Shown piece after piece: positions 1-5,732 of a DNA stretch of 10,274 nt. The number at the start of each line of letters is the position of its first letter. Position 1 is the stretch's first letter. Under the pieces are notes generated by a model, which saw nothing but the letters and a program-made list of their open reading frames with translations, did no database searches and was not told the DNA's origin. The DNA lies in NCBI GenBank assembly GCA_003164415.1, contig PLTK01000131.1, positions 1 to 10,274 of the forward strand, in the 5' to 3' direction. Source of the DNA: Methanobacterium sp. GTDB lineage: Archaea; Methanobacteriota; Methanobacteria; Methanobacteriales; Methanobacteriaceae. The position numbers and the translations under genes are program-made.

Positions 1-194
1 GGTTGTCCATCTTCATCAAATTCTTCTGAATCTTCTTCAGATACTTCACCTTCTTCAACAGTTTCTTCAGATACTCCCTCTTCAGTTAAATTATCGGTTA
101 TATTTTTAGTTGATTCTTCATCCATTTCTTCGGTTGAATTTTCAGTTGTATCTTCATTAGATTCTACGTATTCTTTTTCATCATTATCAAACAT
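1..194 (-). CDS. Highly acidic protein of unknown function, N-terminal part (3' end outside window)
   Basis: An open frame of 64 complete codons runs from an ATG at 194 to the window edge with no stop. A strong Shine-Dalgarno site (AGGTGG, complement of about 202-207) and a TATA box (238-245) support it as a real gene. The visible part is low complexity: 29 of 64 residues are Asp or Glu and only 2 are Lys or Arg, with the rest mainly Ser, Thr, Asn and Val. Short units such as GVSEE, TVEE and EVSEE recur. Three NxS/T sequons are present (NST, NIT, NLT). There is no signal peptide or membrane segment so far, so this is probably a disordered acidic N-terminal tail in front of a domain that lies outside the window. 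It follows nadC on the same strand after a 215-base gap but has its own promoter. Function not recognised. Confidence 0.75.
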   Translation of the reverse strand, partial: MFDNDEKEYVESNEDTTENSTEEMDEESTKNITDNLTEEGVSEETVEEGEVSEEDSEEFDEDGQ

Positions 195-237
195 GAAATG
201 CCTCCACCTTTCTATACAAATGATCTGTAAAAAAACC

Positions 238-245
238 TATATAAA
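238..245 (-). promoter_or_regulatory. TATA box for the acidic-protein gene
   Basis: On the minus strand this reads TTTATATA, preceded by AAG. It lies about 45 bases upstream of the ATG at 194, which would place transcription start near 215 and give a leader of about 20 bases carrying the AGGTGG ribosome site. Assigned by pattern and spacing only. Confidence 0.5.
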
Positions 246-370
246 CTTTATTGCACTATATTGTAGGTTGGCCTCATAATATGGATAATTCAAATGAAAT
301 TCATGACAATTATCAATCATATAATTAAAAATCTAGAATGGGTGCAGAGATCATTCGATTTTATAGTGAT

Positions 371-409
371 AAAAAAAAGGAGTTTCACCAATCAATAACA
401 AAAAACAAA
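371..409 (-). terminator. Oligo-T termination region after nadC
   Basis: Immediately after the nadC stop the minus strand has T-rich runs: TTTG followed by six Ts at about 400-409, then eight Ts at 371-378. Archaeal RNA polymerase commonly terminates at oligo-T tracts without a hairpin, so these are good candidates for the nadC 3' end. No strong stem is visible. Confidence 0.45.
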
Positions 410-1240
410 TTATATAATTTCAAGGCTCATATCCAGGGATCTGACCGAATGAGTTATGTACCCCGTAGAAATAATATCAACTCCAATATTCGCATAATCC
501 AAAATGTTATCGGGGTTTATCCCACCAGAAACTTCTATCAATATTTTATCCCTTAAATTTTTATTTTCAAGAGCGTTTACAACATTTTTTACCTCGTTAG
601 GATTCATATTATCCAACATCACTATATCTACACCATTAATAGCTGCTTCCAATGCATCTTTGGTGCTTTCAACCTCTACTTCTATCTTTTTAGTGAAACT
701 GGCATATTTCTTAGCCTTTTCAACAGCTGTTTTAACACTGCCAACAATTGCTATATGATTATCCTTTATAAGAACACAGTCATCGAGCCTGAAACGATGC
801 GTATCACCGCCACCCATCTTAATAGCTTCTTTTTCAAAAAATTGAAGTCCCGGTGTTGTTTTACGAGTTCCTGCAATAATTACCCTATTATCTACTTTTT
901 TAATGAGATTATTAGTGATGGTTGCTATACCACTCATTCTCATGATGATGTTAAGAACTGTCCTTTCAACAGTTAGGATAGTACGTGCATTGCCTTCGAT
1001 ATCCATCACAACATCATCTGCACCAACACATTCCCCATCAAATTTTCGTAGAGTAGATTTGATTGAAAATTCTTGAAAGAGTGAACTTGCCAGATCTACA
1101 CCCGATAAAATACCATCTTCCCTGGTGATAATCTTGGCCTTTATTGTAATATCTGGATCTATTAGAGCGTTAGTTGTTAAATCTTCAAAACCAATATCCT
1201 GGTATACCATTTTAATTATTTCACTAAGATCATATATCAT
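410..1240 (-). CDS. nadC: Nicotinate-nucleotide pyrophosphorylase (quinolinate phosphoribosyltransferase, decarboxylating)
   Basis: Cytosolic enzyme of de novo NAD synthesis: it joins quinolinate to PRPP, releasing CO2 and pyrophosphate, to make nicotinate mononucleotide. The 276 residues match the usual NadC length. An N-terminal alpha/beta sandwich is followed by the barrel, with the family motifs in order: ERT at 92-94, TRKTTPG at 125-131, GGGDTHR at 143-149, KDNH at 159-162, MLDN at 208-211 and the phosphate-binding EVSGGI at 236-241. The ATG at 1240 has a short-spaced GTGAT ribosome site (complement of 1244-1248) and gives a normal N-terminus. nadA and aspartate dehydrogenase are not in the window. 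It is transcribed divergently from rnz, probably alone, from a TATA box at 1325-1333. Identification is secure. Confidence 0.96.
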   Translation of the reverse strand: MIYDLSEIIKMVYQDIGFEDLTTNALIDPDITIKAKIITREDGILSGVDLASSLFQEFSIKSTLRKFDGECVGADDVVMDIEGNARTILTVERTVLNIIMRMSGIATITNNLIKKVDNRVIIAGTRKTTPGLQFFEKEAIKMGGGDTHRFRLDDCVLIKDNHIAIVGSVKTAVEKAKKYASFTKKIEVEVESTKDALEAAINGVDIVMLDNMNPNEVKNVVNALENKNLRDKILIEVSGGINPDNILDYANIGVDIISTGYITHSVRSLDMSLEII

Positions 1241-1324
1241 TGGATCACGTCAATCATCAAAAATCCCATAAACTAGGTTTTTTTACTTTTTTCATTAATT
1301 TTAATTAGCTTCTATGAGTATTTC

Positions 1325-1333
1325 TATATAAAA
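1325..1333 (-). promoter_or_regulatory. Probable TATA box for nadC
   Basis: The minus strand reads TTTTATATA here, about 85 bases upstream of the nadC ATG. Predicted transcription start is near 1300, giving a leader of about 60 bases. A second, weaker TTTATATC lies just upstream at about 1339-1346. Pattern-based call. Confidence 0.4.
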
Positions 1334-1356
1334 TAAAAGATATAAATGTTCATAGG

Positions 1357-1380
1357 TAAATGGGACATAAGACCCATTTA
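1357..1380. promoter_or_regulatory. Perfect 8-8-8 inverted repeat between nadC and rnz, candidate operator
   Basis: TAAATGGG (1357-1364) and CCCATTTA (1373-1380) are exact reverse complements separated by 8 bases. The element sits in the divergent intergenic region, about 24 bases upstream of the likely nadC TATA box and about 40 bases upstream of the likely rnz TATA box. That position fits a dimeric transcription factor site acting on one or both promoters. It is not followed by oligo-T on either strand close by, which argues against a terminator. The regulator is unknown. Confidence 0.4.
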
Positions 1381-1420
1381 ACAAGAATAATGAAATTTAA
1401 TAAATGAATTCATCTCATGA

Positions 1421-1430
1421 TCATATAATT
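1421..1430 (+). promoter_or_regulatory. Possible TATA box for the rnz operon
   Basis: TCATATAATT lies about 60 bases upstream of the rnz ATG, which would put transcription start near 1450 and leave a leader of about 35 bases with the AGGTGG ribosome site at 1476-1481. The region is AT-rich throughout, so the assignment is tentative. Confidence 0.35.
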
Positions 1431-1486
1431 AACAAATTATTGTGATCAAACAAAATTTATTCAAATAATTCCAACAGGTGGAATAA

Positions 1487-2395
1487 ATGGAACTAATATT
1501 TTTAGGAACATCATCAGCAATACCAACTAATCACAGAAACCATTCATCAATAGCATTAAAGGGTTTTGGAGAAATCATATTACTCGACTGTGGTGAAGGA
1601 ACCCAGCGACAAATGACAAGGGCCAGATTAAGCCCCATGAAAATCAACAAAATATTCATAACACATTTCCATGGAGACCATATTTTAGGTATTCCTGGAA
1701 TGATACAATCCATGGCATTCAGGGGTAGAACAGAACCATTAAATATATTTGGACCGCCCGGACTCTCAAATTTAATTCTAAATATAAAAAAATTAGGTTA
1801 CTTTGCAATGTCCTTTGAAATAAAAGTACACGAAGTAACCGAAGGCATCATACTCGATGAAAAAGAGTACACTGTAAGCTGTTGTATAGCAAAACACTCT
1901 GTTTTGAATTTAGCATATAGTTTTAACGAGAAGAGAGAACCTAAATTCATTAAAGAAAATGCAATAGAGTATGGTGTTAAACCAGGACCAGATTTTGGTA
2001 AACTTCAAAGGGGATTATCTGTTAAAGTAGGAGATATAGAGGTTAAACCAGAGCAAGTACTGGGAGAAAAGCGTACAGGTCGTAAAATAGTATATTCTGG
2101 CGATACTAGTCCATGCGATCAGATGGTAAAATTTTCAGATGGTGCAGATATATTGATCCATGAATCAACCTTTAACAATAGCCACAGCGATAATGCACTG
2201 GAAACTGGACATTCAACAGCTGCAATGGCAGCTGAAATAGCCAAAAAAGCCTGTGTAAAAAAATTATTATTAACCCATATCAGTACAAGATACAAAGAAA
2301 CTAAAACTCTTGCAAAGGAAGCTTCGGACATATTTGAAAATTCTTGTGTGGTAGACGATATGATGGTTTTTGAGGTGAAACAAAATGAATCTTGA
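1487..2395 (+). CDS. rnz: Ribonuclease Z (tRNA 3' endonuclease)
   Basis: Zinc-dependent metallo-beta-lactamase-fold nuclease that removes 3' trailers from pre-tRNAs before CCA addition, in the cytosol. At 302 residues it is the short (homodimeric) form. Metal ligands are all visible: HFHGDH at 60-65 (H60, H62, D64, H65), H137 in KHSV, D206 in SGDT, and H264 in LLTHIS. The HEST motif at 225-228 and H242 in GHST, both typical of RNase Z, are present. The KPGPDFGKLQRG segment around 165-176 corresponds to the conserved substrate loop. The start is supported by AGGTGG six bases upstream. The last 11 bases overlap the next gene, so it is the first cistron of a translationally coupled trio with mscS and the sortase. 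No oddities. Confidence 0.96.
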   Translation: MELIFLGTSSAIPTNHRNHSSIALKGFGEIILLDCGEGTQRQMTRARLSPMKINKIFITHFHGDHILGIPGMIQSMAFRGRTEPLNIFGPPGLSNLILNIKKLGYFAMSFEIKVHEVTEGIILDEKEYTVSCCIAKHSVLNLAYSFNEKREPKFIKENAIEYGVKPGPDFGKLQRGLSVKVGDIEVKPEQVLGEKRTGRKIVYSGDTSPCDQMVKFSDGADILIHESTFNNSHSDNALETGHSTAAMAAEIAKKACVKKLLLTHISTRYKETKTLAKEASDIFENSCVVDDMMVFEVKQNES

Positions 2396-3146
2396 AACAA
2401 TTATCAACAATACCATACTAAGGGACATAATTGTAAGTATTATAATACTTATCACAGCATTATTAATCATCAAATGGACTTCAATATTCATAAATAAATC
2501 AGGAAAAAAATTTGAATTCGATCCTACCCTTATACAGGTTATAAACGAAATAATAAAATATACAGTATATGCATTGGCATTTACAATAATTCTAAATGAA
2601 ATAGGAATAAACATAACAGCCATAGCAGTTAGCTTAGGTATTGTGGGTATTGCTGTAGGTTTTGCTGCCAGAGATACTATTTCAAATTTTATAGCCGGGC
2701 TATTTGTGCTGGGAGATAAAAGTTTCAAGGTGGGTGATATTATTGAAATATCTGATGTAAAGGGAAAAGTTATACTCATGGGTTTCAGAGTAACTAAACT
2801 CATTACACCAGATAATAATATAGTAACCATTCCAAATTCTAATTTTTCAGCAAATGTGCATATAAATCACACATTATTAGAAGAGAAAATGATTGGTCTT
2901 GACATCACCATACCCTACACAGTAGATGTTGAGGATATTATAAAAAAATTTAAAGAAATCACCTCAGGATTCAAATGGGCTTTAGACGAACCAAAGGTAA
3001 ATGTTATTATAAATGAATTAGCAGATATTGGTATTAAAGCTACGTTAAATGTTTGGGTAGACGATCCTTGGAGGGTCTCTGAGTACAGATCTATTATTGC
3101 AAAGAAAGTTGGACCGTTATTAGTGGTCAATCATGAAACAGACTAA
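2385..3146 (+). CDS. Small-conductance mechanosensitive channel, MscS family
   Basis: Membrane channel that opens under membrane tension and releases solutes during hypo-osmotic shock. The 253 residues contain three predicted membrane helices (about 13-37, 55-73 and 76-93) and then the pore-lining, glycine/alanine-rich TM3 with the hallmark VGFAARDTISNFIAGL (91-106). This is followed by the MscS beta domain (about 107-153, including GDII, KGKV and TIPNS) and a C-terminal alpha/beta cage domain. It is a little shorter than E. coli MscS (286 residues) and has no extra N-terminal helices, so it is a minimal channel. The ribosome site GAGGTGA (2372-2378) lies inside the end of rnz, and the gene overlaps both rnz (11 bases) and the sortase (14 bases). 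Its link to either neighbour is positional only. Confidence 0.93.
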   Translation: MNLETIINNTILRDIIVSIIILITALLIIKWTSIFINKSGKKFEFDPTLIQVINEIIKYTVYALAFTIILNEIGINITAIAVSLGIVGIAVGFAARDTISNFIAGLFVLGDKSFKVGDIIEISDVKGKVILMGFRVTKLITPDNNIVTIPNSNFSANVHINHTLLEEKMIGLDITIPYTVDVEDIIKKFKEITSGFKWALDEPKVNVIINELADIGIKATLNVWVDDPWRVSEYRSIIAKKVGPLLVVNHETD

Positions 3147-3729
3147 TATTTTTGCGGGTTTAATCATTGTTGTATGTGTTTTTATTTCCTTAACCATTGT
3201 TATGGCTGCGTATGAACAGTCACAAGATTTGACCAAGGCTCAGAATAGTTTAAAAAATTATCATGAAATTATGAGTGATCCTGTAAATGCTTTAGATCCT
3301 GCAAATACTTTTGGCGGCGCTTCAGTAGGAGAATTAATCATTCCAAAACTGGGTATTGACTGCAGTATAAGATCCGACACCGTAAATGCCTACAATGCTG
3401 TTTATCACTATCCTCAGAGTGTTGGATTTGGACAACCCGGAGAGGTGGGTCTTCTGGGTCATCGTACAACATATTCACATTTATTTATTGATATAGGAAC
3501 GCTTCAAATTGGAGATAAAGCTATAATCATCGACACAACAACTCAAAAGAAATATACATATGTTGTAACATCAAATGGTAATGATATACGGTGGGATTAT
3601 AAGACGAATCCTGTTAGATTTGCTCAAAATGGCGAAGCAAGGTTACTTATCATGACGTGTTACCCTCCCGGCAAAAAAGAAGCAGCATTCATAACACATT
3701 TTAAATTAATTTCAACAGAGAATATTTAA
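3133..3729 (+). CDS. Membrane-anchored sortase family transpeptidase
   Basis: Sortases cleave a C-terminal sorting signal on exported proteins and attach them to the cell surface or to each other. Of 198 residues, an N-terminal hydrophobic segment (about 6-26) acts as a signal anchor, placing the rest outside. A short linker leads to the sortase barrel, which starts near VGELIIPKLGI (65-75). The catalytic His is H110 in GLLGHRTTYSHLF and the catalytic Cys is C176 in LIMTCYPPG, about 66 residues apart as expected. The arginine usually found some 8-10 residues after the Cys is absent: the sequence reads KKEAAFITHF and there is no Arg after R170. The start lies within mscS (14-base overlap), with only a weak ribosome site, which suggests coupled translation. 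No substrate with a sorting signal is in the window. The family call is firm; class and substrate are not known. Confidence 0.9.
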   Translation: MKQTNIFAGLIIVVCVFISLTIVMAAYEQSQDLTKAQNSLKNYHEIMSDPVNALDPANTFGGASVGELIIPKLGIDCSIRSDTVNAYNAVYHYPQSVGFGQPGEVGLLGHRTTYSHLFIDIGTLQIGDKAIIIDTTTQKKYTYVVTSNGNDIRWDYKTNPVRFAQNGEARLLIMTCYPPGKKEAAFITHFKLISTENI

Positions 3730-3730
3730 A

Positions 3731-3752
3731 AATCTTATTTTTACTAGTTTTA
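3731..3752 (+). terminator. Oligo-T terminator after the sortase gene
   Basis: Two T tracts (five Ts at 3738-3742 and four at 3748-3751) follow the sortase stop within 25 bases, without a stable stem. This is the usual form of an archaeal terminator and would end the rnz-mscS-sortase transcript. Confidence 0.45.
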
Positions 3753-3791
3753 ATTTACACTGTGATAATTGTAACTTAGCCACATAAAATC

Positions 3792-3799
3792 TATATAAA
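3792..3799 (+). promoter_or_regulatory. TATA box upstream of the ferredoxin-hydrogenase operon
   Basis: TATATAAA is the best match to the archaeal box A in the 250-base gap before the ferredoxin gene. Predicted transcription start is about 3820-3824, inside a perfect palindrome. The resulting leader would be about 155 bases. Weaker TATA-like sites nearer the gene (CATATAATT at about 3871, TTATATGAA at about 3899) are possible alternatives. Confidence 0.5.
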
Positions 3800-3810
3800 A
3801 GTGTGAAATA

Positions 3811-3824
3811 ATCAATTAATTGAT
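3811..3824. promoter_or_regulatory. Perfect 14-bp palindrome over the predicted transcription start, candidate operator
   Basis: ATCAATTAATTGAT is identical to its reverse complement. It begins 11 bases after the TATA box at 3792-3799 and covers the predicted start site. In archaea, repressors commonly bind at this position and block polymerase, so regulated expression of the downstream hydrogenase operon is plausible. The palindrome is AT-rich, and the regulator is not identifiable here. Confidence 0.45.
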
Positions 3825-3979
3825 CAGGGATAATGGTTTTAATGTGAAGTTTTATTAATAATGAATTAGCCATATAATTAGATTAATAATGCATTGTCTT
3901 ATATGAAATAATTAGAATGGACTGATTTGTCACAATAAAAATCTTTCCATGACCCTAAAAAAGATTAAGAGGCGTTTGG

Positions 3980-4231
3980 ATGGTAAAAATAGAAATAGAC
4001 GAAGATGCATGTGTTGGATGCGGTTCTTGTGTGGACGACTGCCCCAACAATGTCTATGAAATGGATGAAGAAAAAAACAAGACAAAAGTTGTAAATGAAG
4101 ATGATTGCATGGCTTGCCTGTCGTGTCATGAAATCTGCCCAGCTGAAGCAATGGAACATAAGGATATTCACGTGGCTAAACGGCTTTATATAGATAGAAA
4201 GGTGAGTGGAATACTCAAAAAAATAATATAG
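3980..4231 (+). CDS. 2[4Fe-4S] ferredoxin, first gene of the hydrogenase operon
   Basis: Small cytosolic electron carrier of 83 residues with two complete [4Fe-4S] motifs: C11-x2-C14-x2-C17-x3-C21-P and C43-x2-C46-x2-C49-x3-C53-P. The core is acidic, and a short basic, hydrophobic C-terminal tail (about 62-83, including AKRLYIDRKV) extends beyond a minimal clostridial-type ferredoxin and may contact a partner. The ATG at 3980 is preceded by GAGG (3969-3972) at suitable spacing. Eleven bases separate it from the next gene, and it leads a run with the V4R-like protein and both hydrogenase subunits, so it is most likely the electron acceptor or donor of that hydrogenase. It is much smaller than the polyferredoxin MvhB of standard Mvh operons. 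The exact partner is inferred from position. Confidence 0.92.
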   Translation: MVKIEIDEDACVGCGSCVDDCPNNVYEMDEEKNKTKVVNEDDCMACLSCHEICPAEAMEHKDIHVAKRLYIDRKVSGILKKII

Positions 4232-4242
4232 GAGACTTTCAT

Positions 4243-4809
4243 ATGGAATATCAAATAGAAAGGGAAGAAAAGGAAGTATTGGGGGATTTCAAACCCGAAC
4301 TTATTCCTGATGCATGTGGAGGAGGAATTGACGATTACGAAGAAGCCCTTCACGTACTTATGAAATTCGTTGGTTCGATGTCTAGTGCCCTTGAACAGGT
4401 TTCAGGCCGTGGTGCAAATGCAATTGTATACCAGGCAGGAAAAAGGATGGGGCATGAAGCAGGTAAAATGGTTGAAAAAACTGACGACCTTGAAAAGGCA
4501 ATGCAAGAGCTAAGTGAAATACTCGGTGTTGAATTTTTCTTCGATATGTGGAAACCAGCTGACCAAACAGAATACACAGTTGAAAATGGGAATGAAACAA
4601 TAGTAAAACTGATATTCAGAGACTGTGTAGTAAGACAAACCCTAAGGAGAACGGGACTTCCTCAGAAAGGACCTTTATGTTATCTTTTATACGGATACAC
4701 TGTTGGCGCAGTTGAAGAGGTTATGGGAATTAGAGGAAAACTTGATATTGATCATGTCGGGCCCAACGCCTGTCTTAAAACATTAACAATTAAATGGGGC
4801 GGTAAATAA
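4243..4809 (+). CDS. V4R-like protein (possibly methanogen output domain), hydrogenase-associated
   Basis: A 188-residue soluble protein without membrane segments. The central part (about 33-100) is mostly helical. The C-terminal half resembles the V4R (4-vinyl reductase) small-molecule-binding fold: a GPLCYLLYGY helix (143-152), a following GAVEEVMG segment, and a final strand with a cysteine (C177). Cysteines C128 (RDCVVRQ), C145 and C177 are spaced as in V4R-type domains and could bind a metal, cluster or redox ligand; C25 lies in the N-terminal part. It may belong to the family annotated as methanogen output domain, but that is from memory of the pattern and not certain. The ribosome site AGGAG is directly upstream. 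The stop overlaps the start of the hydrogenase small subunit by one base (TAATG), so coupled expression is expected. Role not known: sensor, assembly factor or accessory subunit are all possible. Confidence 0.75.
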   Translation: MEYQIEREEKEVLGDFKPELIPDACGGGIDDYEEALHVLMKFVGSMSSALEQVSGRGANAIVYQAGKRMGHEAGKMVEKTDDLEKAMQELSEILGVEFFFDMWKPADQTEYTVENGNETIVKLIFRDCVVRQTLRRTGLPQKGPLCYLLYGYTVGAVEEVMGIRGKLDIDHVGPNACLKTLTIKWGGK

Positions 4810-5720
4810 TGGTAAATTTAGCCCTTGAATTATTAGCTAGTTGTGCAGGATGCGAAGTATCAATACTCGATCTTCATGAAGATTTAATAGGTGTTCTCGA
4901 AAAGGCAAATCTAGTTTACGCACCTATCTTAATGGATGTTAAGGAAATTCCAGATAATATTGATATAGCAATTGTTTCTGGTTCTGTTAGGAATGAGGAA
5001 AACAAAGAAAGACTCAAGGAAATAAGAGAAAAGTCTAAAACCGTTATAGCCTACGGAACATGCGCTTGTTACGGCGGAATTACTTGTATGGCCGATCTTT
5101 ACAGTCCTGAAGACGTTTCTGCTAGAAGTTTTTCTGACAACCCGAGTACAGAGTCTTCTGAACAGCCATCTGAAGTTGTACCAAAACTTTTACCAATAGT
5201 GCATCCTGCTGGTGATATGGCAGAGATAGATTTCTATCTACCAGGATGTCCGCCTAAGGAAAATCTGATCAAAGACGTTCTGGTACCACTTCTAAATGGA
5301 GAATTACCAAATGTGCCCCAGAAATCTGTTTGTGCTGACTGCAGCCGTACAATGGAACACATTGAGTTTGATAAAGTTCACAGAAGAGTTGAAGGAGAAC
5401 CTAAACCTGATATATGTTTCCTTAGTCAAGGATATGTTTGTATGGGTTCGGTTACACTTGGAAGATGCGGTGCATTATGCTCAGCAGCAGGAGTTCCATG
5501 TCATGGATGTGGGGGGCCTTCAATGGATATTTTACGAGAACCAAGTCATGATGTTTACAACTGCATTATAAATCGTATATCACACATCTCAAAAATGCCC
5601 CACAAAGACGTTGAAAAACAGCTCTACGATATTGGACATATTGTATACGGATTTGTAATTGGAAGCACTATAATGGAGGATAAAAAAGTTTCATTGATCC
5701 CAGAATTGATCAAGAAATAA
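4809..5720 (+). CDS. [NiFe] hydrogenase small subunit, MvhG-like (group 3)
   Basis: Electron-transfer subunit that passes electrons from the NiFe site through iron-sulfur clusters. In 303 residues the proximal-cluster ligands are visible: C12 and C15 (SCAGC), C85 (AYGTC) and C147 (PGCPP). A C-terminal cysteine-rich part (C165, C168, C193, C201, C210, C214, C221, C224) matches the extra two [4Fe-4S] clusters of group 3 small subunits such as MvhG and FrhG. There is no Tat signal or membrane anchor, so the enzyme is cytosolic. C87 and C93 near the proximal cluster are additional cysteines. The segment about 104-125 is Ser-rich and acidic. The gene starts at the ATG overlapping the previous stop by one base and ends 12 bases before the large subunit ATG. 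It is not flanked by MvhD or HdrA. Confidence 0.93.
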   Translation: MVNLALELLASCAGCEVSILDLHEDLIGVLEKANLVYAPILMDVKEIPDNIDIAIVSGSVRNEENKERLKEIREKSKTVIAYGTCACYGGITCMADLYSPEDVSARSFSDNPSTESSEQPSEVVPKLLPIVHPAGDMAEIDFYLPGCPPKENLIKDVLVPLLNGELPNVPQKSVCADCSRTMEHIEFDKVHRRVEGEPKPDICFLSQGYVCMGSVTLGRCGALCSAAGVPCHGCGGPSMDILREPSHDVYNCIINRISHISKMPHKDVEKQLYDIGHIVYGFVIGSTIMEDKKVSLIPELIKK

Positions 5721-5732
5721 AAGGTGATAACC

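Noticed and set aside
285..330. AT-rich stretch with small palindromic pieces (ATGAA/TTCAT) upstream of the acidic-protein promoter
   Set aside because: Arms of five bases in AT-rich intergenic DNA are not informative.
338..556. A 72-codon plus-strand frame across the nadC 3' end
   Set aside because: Two thirds of it is antisense to the conserved C-terminus of nadC; there is no convincing ribosome site and the translation looks like no known family.
3730..3979. Possible riboswitch or small RNA in the gap before the ferredoxin gene
   Set aside because: No stable extended stem or known consensus was found by eye; only the TATA box, the palindrome and short direct repeats can be supported.
5724..5732. 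GTG at 5724 as start of the hydrogenase large subunit
   Set aside because: That GTG is part of the GGTGAT ribosome site for the ATG at 5733, which gives the usual N-terminus of the family.
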